Assembly: GCA_024663395.1 (NCBI GenBank)
Contig: JANFAH010000024.1
Span: 1-64,000 of the forward strand
Source of the DNA: Pisolithus tinctorius
Lineage: Eukaryota > Basidiomycota > Agaricomycetes > Boletales > Pisolithaceae
Direction of reading: 5' to 3'
DNA: 64,000 bases
Shown here: piece by piece, positions 36,874-47,909 of the stretch
Layout of the letters: each line of letters opens with the position of its first letter
Numbering within the stretch: the stretch's first letter is position 1
Notes under the pieces: model-generated
Told to the model about the DNA's origin: nothing
What the model saw: only the letters and a program-made list of their open reading frames with translations
Databases searched by the model: none
Translations under genes and position numbers: made by a program

Positions 36874-38048
36874 GCTGGCAAGTCGGGTGCCGAGGCTAAG
36901 AAGTTTTTCTCGAATGTGTTCGGTGTTGAGTATTTGCGAAGCTATGTGGGATCGCCTTGGCTTCTCGAGTGTCTCACATGCTTACCCCGCATTGAACATT
37001 AGGTTGGTGATATCACTTTCGAGGAGTTCACATCGATTTTAGAACGCCATTCAAGCCGCGGACCATCAACGCCAAAAGGTGAGATCCACGTACTATACTC
37101 TTCCAGGCGCTAATCACTCGACTTATTATAAGATACACCCCCGGCAAAGTGCGGTAATCTGGCTGATAACTTCGAGGCAGTGCAGGATCCACGCGTTGAC
37201 GCTGTGGTAGAGAAAATGCTAAAGGTTATGCGAAGGGAGAGGCCAAATCTTGAACCTTCCAACAGGGAAAAAATAAAGCGGGAGGCGGTATCAATATCAC
37301 AAACTCTTGGATTTAGGGTTTGAGTTTGTAATGCGAACCAATCTGATTTTTGCTAACACTTCCCAAAACAGGTGCTTAAGGAATTCGTCGCTGCCGATGC
37401 ACGCCTGCACTGTAGTTCAGCGTGAGTACTTTCATCCTATCTTGTCCACCACTTTGCAATTGTTGCTTGTTAGGGCACATGGCAAGGCAACATGCAACGT
37501 TGACTATGACCGGTAGGTGCCGCATTTAAGTCGAGCAGTCTATTGCTGACGCTGTTTCAAGCTACACCACAGGTATCAGTTCAGGGTTACAACAAATAGA
37601 ATCCTTCCAGGCGAAACTCGATGCGTCGAGCGACGAGGACGAAAAACGAGCACTCGCGGAAGACATCACGGGAAAGGCGAGAATGATATCAAGACAGTTC
37701 TTCTGAGCTGAGAGTTACTGTCTTTTAGATTCTATGGCTGTGCTGGCTGGGTATTTTTCTAGAAGTGGGTCACGTGCCAAAGAAGGCAAGCTACCCCAAG
37801 CTGCCTTTATAAACGTTACTTGATATCGATCAGGTTATCGATCGTATTGTAAGAGACAAAAAGGCGTCTTACCAAGTGGCGGAGACGCGAGGGCGGGTAT
37901 GTGACCTTGCAAATGTTACGAAGGGAGTTTGTTATACCTTTTGCACCGCTGTTTCCAGGCCCTGCATGAAATCATAGAGATATTCCAAGAAGCACTCGCT
38001 GAACCTGTAAAAGACGATCAGGCTCACTTGCGGCGGTGGGTGTTGTGA
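36874..38048 (+). CDS. Unrecognised multi-exon gene (5' end unresolved)
   Basis: Consecutive exons with joining phases are visible: 36874-36945, 37003-37078, 37133-37317, 37372-37421, 37474-37512 and 37562-37706, with introns of 49-57 nt. They encode a mostly charged, helical protein (for example VGDITFEEFTSILERHSS and ALAEDITGKARMISRQFF), ending in TGA at 37704-37706. Further coding-like exons follow at about 37840-37900 (VIDRIVRDKKASYQVAETRG) and 37961-38048 (ALHEIIEIFQEALAEP). Either the gene continues by a splice I could not place, or the downstream part is separate. I do not recognise the family. Confidence 0.5.
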
Positions 38049-38839
38049 TATAATGTGGTGGCGACTGCAATGCTGAGAGTACCTGCGTTACTAAATCAGG
38101 ATCATGGCCGATGCAGAAGCAGGCACTTCGAAATACGACTTGCTGCATTCTCGCTGAGCTGATTTCTGGAGGTCACAAGAAAGTAGAATTACCGCAGACA
38201 CGTGGAAAGTGTACAGAGGGCACTCTGTCCACTCTTACCATTGGAGTTCTTTGTGATAAATTGCGAAGAAACTCATGTACTCCTCCAGCTGTGCTTTTTT
38301 GTATTGTCTTCGCATTATTTTTCTTCTGCCGTTTTCCCTTGTTATCTCTACATATGTTTCGTTACCCCGGTCCACGTCCGCTGCCGTTTTACATTCGTTA
38401 CAAGACATAGTTGTACTTCGAAGGCCCTCACATTCAGTGTTACTTTCCCTGATGGGGATGCTTCGTGCACCAAGTAGTCGAATTATGTGTTTTAATTACG
38501 GCGGGAATCAATGGTTGCAAGATAGTCACTGCGGAAACGGGATTTTAATCGGGTGTGGTGATAGTCGGGTGATAGGCCGTAGTCATACTATATCCTAAGA
38601 GTAGTAAATGCTAATAATATGTCTGAGAATCATTGTGAGGTGTTCTCGTTTCGAAATGTAATCTGGTTGGATTCACAAACTTATCATCATGACAATTCCA
38701 ACATCCATCAACTATATTCTAAGCAGATTACACTGCAATTATAGGATATGTACATGAATTGCCTCATATAAATCACATTGATCCTCACCATCTTCACCTG
38801 TGCTATTCAGAATAATAAGATCAGATTATGTTCAGAGTG
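38049..38839. other. Transition from host DNA to transposon-rich DNA
   Basis: No gene is supported. Pyrimidine-rich tracts lie at 38315-38345. CpG dinucleotides become rare from about 38650 onwards, marking the start of the transposon block. Confidence 0.4.
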
Positions 38840-39237
38840 CCTACTACATGGTGCACTTTGAAAATGGTTGCCCCCCTGGGTGCCACCCTCACTCACTGAT
38901 CCCCCAGCCCCCTCATCTGAATCCAGTGCATACGAATGCATCTTCCATGCCATAGACAGATGTACTCTCAGCCATGTCCAAGTGGGTGTGCATCAGGGCA
39001 CTCTAATGTCCTCCCTGGTCATCCAGATGATCTGTTCATGCCTCCTAGTCAAAGTGACTGACCATCAGCAAATATGAGTGGGCGTGTGCTGGGGCATTCT
39101 CATGTCCTCTCTGGCCATCCAGATGATCCATTCGTGACCAGTACTCCTGCTCAACAGAATGACTGACCACCAGTCAGTACAGATTTCCTGTCTGAATAGC
39201 CATGCACCTTGCCTTACATATGTAGCATTTCACACCC

Positions 39238-41068
39238 TTGTTTTCCTTCCAGCATCAGTTCCATGATGTGGAGATGACCAGTCCCATTGATCCACATGAA
39301 GCCCCCTGTCCCTATCTAGGAGGGAGTCAGCCCAACCAACTGATTGGCTATAAGCCTTACCAGGGGAACAGGAACAGATGCAAATGTACTACACCAGTCT
39401 ATTCCAGTAGGTCTGTTCATAGCCAGTCAATTACCCATGGACACAGTGAGGCTCTTGTGCAAGACCATATGTACACCCCAAATCATTCTAGAAGCAGGTC
39501 CTTTGTGCCAGACCTGCATGGTTATGATTGTGAGCCAATGCATGGCTATGAATGCAAGCCTATGCACAGCTTGCAAGTGATGGTTGTGCAGATAATGGTT
39601 GATATCAGAAACCTTACTGAAGGGAAGATGCATCTTGAAGAAGAACTTACCAGACTGGGGAAGACAACAAAATGGTGACTTCTCACCTCAATGCTCTTGA
39701 ACAGAGCTTTGCAGAACTTCAAGAGAAAGGTGAAGTGGCCCTGAAGCAAGCCTCATCAAGGATGAGTTCTAATGATCATATGGCTGTAAAGGTATGTCAG
39801 TATGCCATGCTACTTGTTAGATGCACTCACTGGACATTCTTATTTGCCATTACAAGTCTATTATCCAGCTACTATTCTGCCAATTATGTGGAATTGACTG
39901 TAGCCATAGCAAGAAAGTTCATGTGGCAGTGCTAGCTGCTGTCAAACCTCTTGATGGTGGAGAACCTTTGGAACTTACAGCTGAAGGGGTCAAGATTTGG
40001 CACCCCAATTGGCTTGGGCAGGTGGATGACAAGCTAAACACTAAATTTATCAAAGAGGTTGCTGAGTGTGTCTATAACAACAAAAAGGTGGCAGTAGTGT
40101 CATTCAACAATGTTTGTAGGTACTCACCAGCAGGGTAACAGAGCCAGAGGGAGCTGACCCAAGTCAAGAATATCCTGGACAAATCGTTCAACCTCCTGAT
40201 AATAACAGAGTGCACTAAAACCTACATATTTCCAGAGCATCCATAAGAGAGCTAGTGAGCTTCAAACTGAGCAGGGTGTGTGCAAGGCCAAACAGAGGCT
40301 GGAATATGGTCAGCAGTGTGCCCAATGTTCCACAGTAAGCTGCGAAACTCACCTGGTTAACTAAATGCCCTTCACAAGCTCTTAGGTTGCTGCAGTTCAA
40401 CACAAGGCAGTGTTGCAATACAAACAAGATTCAGGCCACAAGGGTGCAGTGGCCCTTATTGAGACAGATCTTGGGTCTGATGTTCTCACCTGTAACAACA
40501 TTGACATCAGCAAGGATACTTTGGAAAGAAGAAAACTCATGGAGGTTGGGAAATCTGCAAACAAAGTCATAGGTCATGCTTGGCAATCTATTGATGTAAG
40601 TTGCCAACTTGCATGCTACAAAACCATCACTCATTGAAGGTCTTGGTTTGATAGTACATCATGTTCCTTCACTGGCTAAGTTTCCATGCCTTGAAACAGC
40701 AATAAGATGTCAACAAACCCTCTAGTGGCAGCATGAGAAGTGTAGATGATGAACTGCAGTGCAAACATCGCAAGATGACCAAGAAGTTCCACAAACGTGT
40801 CTTCAATGTTTCCCCCAAACATTTAAATCATAATCTGCCACAGCCCAAAGCCATGATCTTCAAGTCAATGGTAGATGAAACATGGCATGCTAAGAATCTG
40901 GACATGGAGGTAGTTGAAGGTGTTGACTGGCTGAAGGGATTCTATTCAAGGCTTAGGCAGGGGGAAATTTTCGACACAGATGCCACCTACCTCAAAGAGC
41001 TGAAGGAATGGCTCGAAGTGGGGATGTGCACATCATCAGAATCAGAAGATGATACCATCAAGACCTGA
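39238..41068 (+). pseudogene. Tnp2-transposon accessory gene
   Basis: Several exons encode a protein of a kind often found beside Tnp2 transposases in Agaricomycetes. Segments seen in order are an N-terminal His/Met-rich part (39238-39678), a predicted helical part (39672-39790), the ELTAEGVKIWHPNWLGQVDDKLN block (near 39960-40060), the SKDTLERRKLMEVGKSANKVIG block (near 40505-40580) and the NVSPKHLNHNLPQPKAMIFK to EGVDWLKGFYSRLRQGEIFD block (40805-40970). It ends at 41068 after an acidic tail. Exon borders are only approximate and it may no longer be intact. Its function is unknown. Confidence 0.6.
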
Positions 41069-41289
41069 AAACCTTCACTGCATTGTTCACTTGCCAGGCT
41101 AATGGTCTAAACATATCTGAGAGGCTCCATTGATGTATGAATACCACTACTTTACCACTGAGTGTCTAATCCTTGGGAATGCTGTCATGTGAGGTTGGTT
41201 GTTCATGTTGACAGTGCACAGGGGAATGTGGAAAGTGGGTGTTCAGAGTGTGAGTGAGTAAACAATAGGTTTTGGATGAGAAACTATTC

Positions 41290-44132
41290 TCATGATGGTA
41301 AGGACTTAGTGTGTAAGCCATCCCCACTGTGTAACATGCAGTCAGCAGTCAATTGATTGTATATACAAGTGAACATAACTGTACCATCCATGCTGATTTT
41401 GTCAAGTTCCTGAAAGAGGGCCACAAGCCCAGCAATGGTGCCATGCTCTTTGTGGGTGACCTTCTGCATGATTTGGGCAGCCTCTGATTGGAGCAACTTT
41501 GCTGGGTTGGTATACATTGTGTATATCTGATTATATAGTCAGTAGGATAGCAAGTGCTTAAGCAATTGGACTTACAACTCTGGAAGTCTCACAAGTTCTG
41601 TGAAACTCCTTAAAAAATGTGGCTTCCAGTTCGCTGTTTGCATGGTTGTTGGCTTTGAAGGATTTCAAGATCTTGTTGAGGCATTCAAAAAGAAACATCC
41701 AGAAGTTGTGAAGGGGACCAAAGTTGCGGGCACAGTCACCAATGTGTGTTGCATAGTGGTGATTCAGTTTCATGACAGTGGTGTGAGTCAAAGTGTGGAA
41801 AGCTGGTATAAACCAAACAAATCCAACACAAAAGACAAATGATGTGTGAGTGGTGGTTTGCCTCTGTGGAACCTGGAGTGCAGAGAAACCTAAATGTGGG
41901 GGGGGACTTCAAGTAGAGGTGCTCCTAGCACAAGTCATTGACGAGTTATGCAGGAGAAGATGAGTGAGTGATGACTGGATGGGGGATGCTGAACAGAGTG
42001 AAGGTGTTCAGCCAAAAGTACTTCTGGAATGATGGACCTTGGTAAAACATGCTCCTGACACAAGTCAATGACAAGTTATGCAGGAGTGGGAGGATGACTA
42101 AGCACAACTGCTGACTAAGTGTGGATAAGACTGCAGATGATGAATGGAGGCAGATAGACCCCTTCATGGAGCCTCAACTACCAATGATATGAATGAAGAC
42201 AGATAGACTCTTCCAAATGAGCCTCAACTGTTGACAATGAGTTATGCTGAGCTGAGCTGAACTGACTGCTGAGTGACTTCTTGGTTGCTTCTTGATTGCT
42301 TGGGGTGTAGCTAAGTACATGGGGGTTTATATACTGTGGGGGGAGCACAGCTTGTGACAAACAAGGCACAAACACTTGGTAAGTAATGAGTAAGGACTGA
42401 GTAATCATGATGAGTAAGCAAGAAACAAAAAGTAAGCAAGCAAAGAAGATTGGTAAGTATTGGCAATGAATGAGTCAAGGACAGTCAAAATATCACAAAA
42501 TGAGTCAAATGGAGTCAGAAACTGAGTAAGCACACTGATATCACATTAGGGGGTGGCAATGCAAGTCAGATCTTGGCAGAGACATCTCTAGACCCAAAGA
42601 TGGCATGACAGATGGACAGTGTTTCCAGATAGGGAAGTATTAATTCCAGAATTGAAGGGCATGAGTCAGGTGTCAAAGGGGGCTAGGGTGTTGGGGGTCT
42701 GTGGGGCAATGGGAGCATAAGTGATCATGTCTCCCACCCTTCCATCCTCTCAGCAAAGTTAACAAAAGCTTCATGAACAGGGCTCTGACAGAGGAGAAGG
42801 GGGGACATCCTCTGCTGGATCTTGCAGTAAGAAGGCAAGATGCATGTCATACTTGTCATGAATGCAATCAGGGAGGCTGGAGAACAGCAGACTATGCTGC
42901 AGCTGTTGCAATGTAGGAAGAATGATGGACAAGATTGGAATAAAGACAGTGCAGGGAGCAGGGAGGAATGATCCATATGCTTCATCAACTGGGGAGACTG
43001 AAACAACCATGTAAGACCTTTCTAACCAAGTGACAGACCTGAGGTGACCAAAGAATGTCCTTCTGGAAGTCATACTGACAAGGAGAACATGCTGACCAAG
43101 CTGCATGGGATGAGATGGGGCTGACAATGATGGGATGAACCAGGGGGCTTCAGGATGGAAGCTGGTGGGAATGCCTGGCAGATATATGTAGCCACTGTCT
43201 CTGGCAAATGAGATGAGTGAGATGATTGATGAAGAGGCAGCCATGATTGATGGACTTAGTGAAATGAGCATCTGATGGATGGAGTGCTGTAGAAATGCAT
43301 AGGGTGCAAGGATCCTCTCCAAATTTGGAAGGCAGAATTGTGTGGCTGAGCACTTTAAGTGAGTGTGAGAACAGAGTCGATATCTTTGGAAATGGTGGAG
43401 ATATGATGAAAACTGGAATGCCATACACAGGCACTAAAAACTTTTAACATGTGCTTAACTCGCTTCCTCTTTTCTCTTTAGCACTGATGACTTGTTCTTG
43501 TGTGAAGGATGACTGCTAATGTCCAGCAGTCTTTCTATGCATGAGGCCTTTAGTCTTTATCTGCATGGCATGGGCATTGTGTGCAACTCGTCGATGAGTT
43601 AGGCAGAGTCAGCTGTAACCATGTCTACAACACCTTTGGTGTGTGACAGTGGATCCATAAAGCTGTAGAGGTATGTCAGGCTTGGAGTCAGTGCTGTGTA
43701 GTGGTGACAGACCTTAATCAATTCTATGTTGTACTCTTGCAGTAAGTTGTTGGTGGTGTCAATGTCATGGTCGGTGATGGTACACTTGATGAGGATATGA
43801 ATGGCCATGGACAACTTAAGGAAGTTTGCCAGTTCCTTGGGGTGGAGGCAGAGTTGCTTGTCCTCAGGCATCTGCAGATCATTGGGTATCTGCTCAATGC
43901 AATTGCCTGGTGGGGGAGGCAGCCCATGCAATTGACCTTCAGGTAGGTCTTGGACATCTTGAGAGCTCGCCTTTTGCTTTTTTGACACCTAGCAGAGCAC
44001 AAGTCTGAAACAACAGATATTTAGAGATAAAGTACTCACTTTTTTTGCTCCAGCCTGCCATGCCTTCTCTGCTTGCTTTGCTACTGCCTGTTGGAGTTTT
44101 TTGCATTGTTTTGCCTCAGTGATGGTGATCTT
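41290..44132 (-). pseudogene. Tnp2-type transposase, C-terminal half
   Basis: Reading on the minus strand from the chromovirus junction: a Lys/Ala-rich predicted coiled segment (44132-44043), a small intron, then frame 43988-43649 with the LCLHPKELANFLKLSMAIHILI block. The solo LTR (41782-43648) follows, and the gene resumes at 41777 with the NHHYATHIGDCARNFGPLHNFW block and the FKANNHANSELEATFF block, running to 41290. Removing the LTR and one copy of GTGG restores the reading frame (YGSTVMKLNHHYATH). The C-terminal end is not clear. Confidence 0.75.
41782..43648 (-). mobile_element. Solo long LTR, copy 2 (1,867 bp) in the transposase
   Basis: It is bounded on the plus strand by TGTGAGTC and GTGTGACA (TG...CA) and flanked by GTGG on both sides (41778-41781 and 43649-43652). 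It is the same family as 19655-21508. It contains an inverted TATATAAA at 42326-42333 and the most complete version of the internal frame (43424-42771, 217 codons). It interrupts the transposase gene between codons for Ser and Thr. Confidence 0.8.
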
Positions 44133-44137
44133 CTCCT

Positions 44138-44851
44138 TGTCAAGTCCAGGCCTACTCCGACCAACTCTGACGCTTAACAAGGTCTAGAGGAGGGTCTGGA
44201 AGCAAGTCCAACACAGAAGAACAGAACTCCAACTAGCAGAGTGTTGGCAGGAACAAAGACCACTGAGACAAAGGCAGAGCGGAGTGAGGGTGTCGGGTTT
44301 AGCTCATGCGCTACCCCCTTGCACGATCTCAGCCCTCATATTTCAGAAGGAGAGTACAGACGGAGAGTCAGAGATAACTCCGACAGACAGAAGATGGAAT
44401 CGGAGGGAGTAGGAACTAAGTTGATATTCATACTAAAGAACAGCGGAGTACAGTACATGCTTTTATACTGCTATGGAGGTACAGTAACCGGAATCGGAAC
44501 TGACATATGGGGACTCATAAATTTTCAAGTAAAACTTCCTGGATGACGAATGAAGGGTAGATGGAGGACATACGAACAGGTAACACAGAACATCCAGAAA
44601 AGGAAACAGTCCAGGTGCTGGACCATGTGGTGAGCGCGCTGTGGAGTTCCTGACTGCGAAGGTAGTCACATGACCCCTCAGAGGACAGACCGCTCGGTCT
44701 GGTAGGAGAGCGACACAAGTCCAACAGCAGTCGGAGCAGAGATGGTTTGCAACCAACAGAAGTTGGGTGGAGTTGGTGCGGAGTGAGTGAATGACCGGCG
44801 GAGTAGGGCGTGGAGCGAGCAAGGGCTTAGTGTGAATGCATGGTTATGACC
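44138..44851 (-). repeat. 3' LTR of the chromovirus
   Basis: 714 bp; outer end TGTCAAGTCC on the plus strand. The inner end has C at 44851 where the other LTR has A. Identity to 58827-59540 is about 94 percent without indels. Confidence 0.9.
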
Positions 44852-44864
44852 ATGCCCCCCCCCT
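44852..44864 (-). promoter_or_regulatory. Polypurine tract of the chromovirus
   Basis: On the element strand a run of A and nine G (complement of 44855-44864) ends just before the 3' LTR. This is the expected place and composition for the plus-strand primer, and it confirms the element orientation. Confidence 0.7.
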
Positions 44865-45046
44865 AGGGCCTGAACCCCTGAAGGCCACATGTACGGGACG
44901 AGATCAACACGAGTCAATCATTTGAAATTATTTTGATGCCTCGAGGATAATGGGTTTAGCCGCGGCGGAGCTCCATTGGAGTTCGAAGTTCCGCTTAAAA
45001 ACACGTGTTAGGGTACCGATCCTTCGTATCCCATCCCCCCATCATC

Positions 45047-46279
45047 ATGTCCTCTCAGCATCAGAACAAAACCCCCCAGCCCACTCCTGGTCACTCCCAT
45101 GACTACTCCCAGGTCGCCGACGACGACCTAGTCATCCTTACAGATGATTCGACGGACACCAAGCACGAGAAGGCAGCGGAGAAGGCACGTCAGCGAGAAG
45201 AGGCGGAGAAGAAGGAGCGAGAACGCGAGGCGGAGCACAAGGCCAAATGAGAGGAGGCCAAGCGACGAAAGGCGGAAGAGGCGCAGCAGGAGGCGGAGCA
45301 GAGGCAGAGAGAGGAGGAAGAAGCGCAGCGGAAGAAGGCAGCGGATGAAGAGGCCAAAAGGCAAAGACAGAGAGCGGTGGAAGAGGCAGAGAAGCAGAGG
45401 CAGAGGGCCCAGGCCAGGCGGGATGAGGCCGCGCAAAGGTGAGTGACAGAATCCTACAAGTCAAGTGGAGCTGACTTGTATTTTTATTTCAGGTTAAGCG
45501 GCGTGGTTTACAACATCAACACCACCCAGAGGGTCCCTGGGACCTCTGTGGTGGTTACCGCGACCAGGCGGCCCCCTTGCACTTGCTGCATAGCGAGTCT
45601 GACGGCGGGTCAGTGTGAGCCAGGGCAAGGTAAGACCAGGGCCTGCGTGCCCTGCCACAACAAGAAGAAAACCTGCAGTTGGATGCAGGAAGAGGCAGTG
45701 GCGGGACCCTCGTGGAAGAGAGCAGGGACGGGGAGCTCCCAAGGAGAGAAGAAGAAGAGGACGTGAGGGAAGGGAAAGGAGAAAGCGACAGAGATGGAGG
45801 AAGCGGATGACGAGCAGGAGGTAGGCGGGGAAGACAAACCAGCGACCCCACTCAAGGGTCCTTCTGGTGCGAAAGTCCACACGCAGTGGGTGGAGTGGGA
45901 GCGGGAGCGGCAGCTGCAGGCCATGGAGAGACAGGCTGAAGTGCACGAGACCGCTGCGCTGGCCTTTGAGAGGATGGCAGAGGCAGCGGAGTGGATGGTG
46001 GTGGCTGCAGAGTGGACAGCCGACGAGTGGGCGCTGTACCGTGCCTGGGCAGAGTGGGCGGAGATGAGGAGGAGGGAGGACGTGCGAGAGGCCAGAATGG
46101 CTGAGCTCAAGTGCACAGGCGGAGGATGGAAGAGGCCTCAGTCAGAGGCAGGGGAGGACAAGAACAAGGAAGCGGACGAAGGTGCAGAGGGGGATAACGA
46201 GGAAGAGGAAGAAGTTGGAGGAGAGAAGGAAGGCGGAGAAGAACAGGAGGGTGACGGAGGACAAGCGATGGAAGAGTAG
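45047..46279 (+). pseudogene. Antisense accessory gene inside the chromovirus
   Basis: The gene reads opposite to gag-pol, between the end of pol (46472) and the 3' LTR. Exon 1 is 45047-45438, a 54 nt intron (GTGAGT donor, GAGCTGACTTG branch region, ATTTCAG acceptor) spans 45439-45492, and exon 2 is 45493-46279; together 392 codons. Exon 1 starts MSSQHQNK and becomes a long Glu/Lys/Arg/Ala-rich predicted coiled coil. Exon 2 has a Cys-rich segment (CTCCIAS ... CEPGQGK ... CVPCHNKKKTC), then a Trp/Ala/Glu-rich region and an acidic tail. Two in-frame TGA codons (45248-45250 and 45764-45766) interrupt it, both where Arg would fit. The Cys pattern suggests a metal-binding or DNA-binding cluster, but the function is unknown. 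Confidence 0.7.
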
Positions 46280-47442
46280 AGTAGTGTTTGTTTTCTTTTT
46301 TTTTTTTTTTTGTCTTTAGTTTGTATATTTTGTATTACTACAAGATAGACTTGTGATTTTGTTTGTGACTCTGAGAAGTGAAATGGATAAGCGGAGAAAA
46401 TTCTAAAGTACTTAAGGTAGTTTGGTAAGAGGCGGAGTTGGCCCGCGGAGGAGGTTTATGTAGGCGGAGTATTATGGTGGAGGTTGGTATGGGCCAGGTT
46501 TGTGTGGATAGTGTTCATGGAAAGTGGATACTATGTTGGAAGCATGATCTAGCTCAGTTGCAAGCAACCAAGAGGTTTCTTCGTCGGTGTTCTCGTAACC
46601 AGCCCAGCGGACTAGATACAAGAGTTGACAGTGGCAGCGACGGCGGTCCACCTTAGAGTCGAGTATCTCTGATACTTCATACTCAAGGTCACCATTGACA
46701 TCTACTGGCAGAGGCGGAGGTTGTTGTCAGTTTGGGAAAGGGTTAGCCACTGCGGCTTCCAGTTGTGAGACATGGAAGACTGGATGTACCGAGCGCATAG
46801 AGTCAGGGAGCTTAAGGGTGACAGAATGCGTACCTGGCCTGGCCAGGATGGTGAATGGACCTAAGTACTTTTTGGAGAGTTTTTCTGAAGGATGGGTGGA
46901 GCGGAAGTACCTGGCTTTGACGTAGGCCTGTTCTCCGACCTTGAACTCAGGCGGAGGTATGCATTTAGCATCTGCTGGACCCTGGTAGTGCTGTTGAGCG
47001 GTGGACATTTTGGAGCGGAGGAAGTCATGAAGGGCAGAGAGCTCAATGACATAGTCATGAGCCCTTGGGGAAGTGAAGTCTTGGTCAGGGACCACAGATA
47101 GGTTTGGATGGTATCCCTTGTTAGCGAAGAAAGGGGAAACTCCAGTAGTCGCACTTGGTGCGTTGTTGAAAGCAAACTCTGCTAGGGGTAACAGCTCAGC
47201 CCAATTGTCTTGTTGGTAGTTACAGTAGACACGAAGGTACTGCTCGAGGGTCTGGTTCGTTCGCTCGGTCTGGCCATCACCTTCTGGGTGGTAACCTGAA
47301 GTGAAGTGAAGGCACATATCAAGGGCTTTTCCTAGAGAGCAGAAGAAGTGTGAGACAGACTCAGGACCTCTGTTGGAGGTGACATTAGCTGGTACTCTGT
47401 GCTTGGAGAAGACATGGGTAAGGAAGAGCTTAGCGAGTTCGG

Positions 47443-47909
47443 TGTAGGGAATGAGTTCGAGTTCCCTAGGAGAATCTGTCTTGGTCAGGAGTTTAGGGGT
47501 GGAAGGACCTGTTTTATTTCTTGCTTTTGTTTTTGTGTTTGTACCCCTGGACTTGGTGGCGAGCAGCCGCATTGCTGACTAAGCACATGTGCTGTGTTCG
47601 CACGAGTTCAGTTTACAACAACAACCAGTACATGTCACAGGCCCTCAGTAGTAGGGTGATTCAGTCTCGCATTTCAGCGAGTTTTAGAAGTTAGATTTAT
47701 TACTTTGGGGAGTACCCAAAGTGCCAGGAGGACTGGCAAGAGTATTAGACAGGCACAGCTAAGTATCTTTTTTTTAGTTCGCATTTTTTTTACTTTTTTA
47801 CTACACTTCTTTCTCCAGAGAGAACCTCCCTTTTGGGTTGAGCATTATACTCGCCCACCATTACTGACTGTTACTATTTCTAGGTATTTTTATTTTACCT
47901 ATTCCTACA
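47443..47909 (+). repeat. 5' LTR of the nested element
   Basis: 467 bp, TG...CA. The segment after its end (TCTGGAGCCCACCGCGAGG) is a candidate primer binding site, but the tRNA was not identified. Confidence 0.85.

Noticed and set aside
45128..46116. Long minus-strand frames opposite the antisense gene (45128-45464 and 45494-46116)
   Set aside because: They consist of Leu/Pro/Ser-rich mirror images of the Glu/Lys/Arg-rich coding strand and lack splice or domain support.
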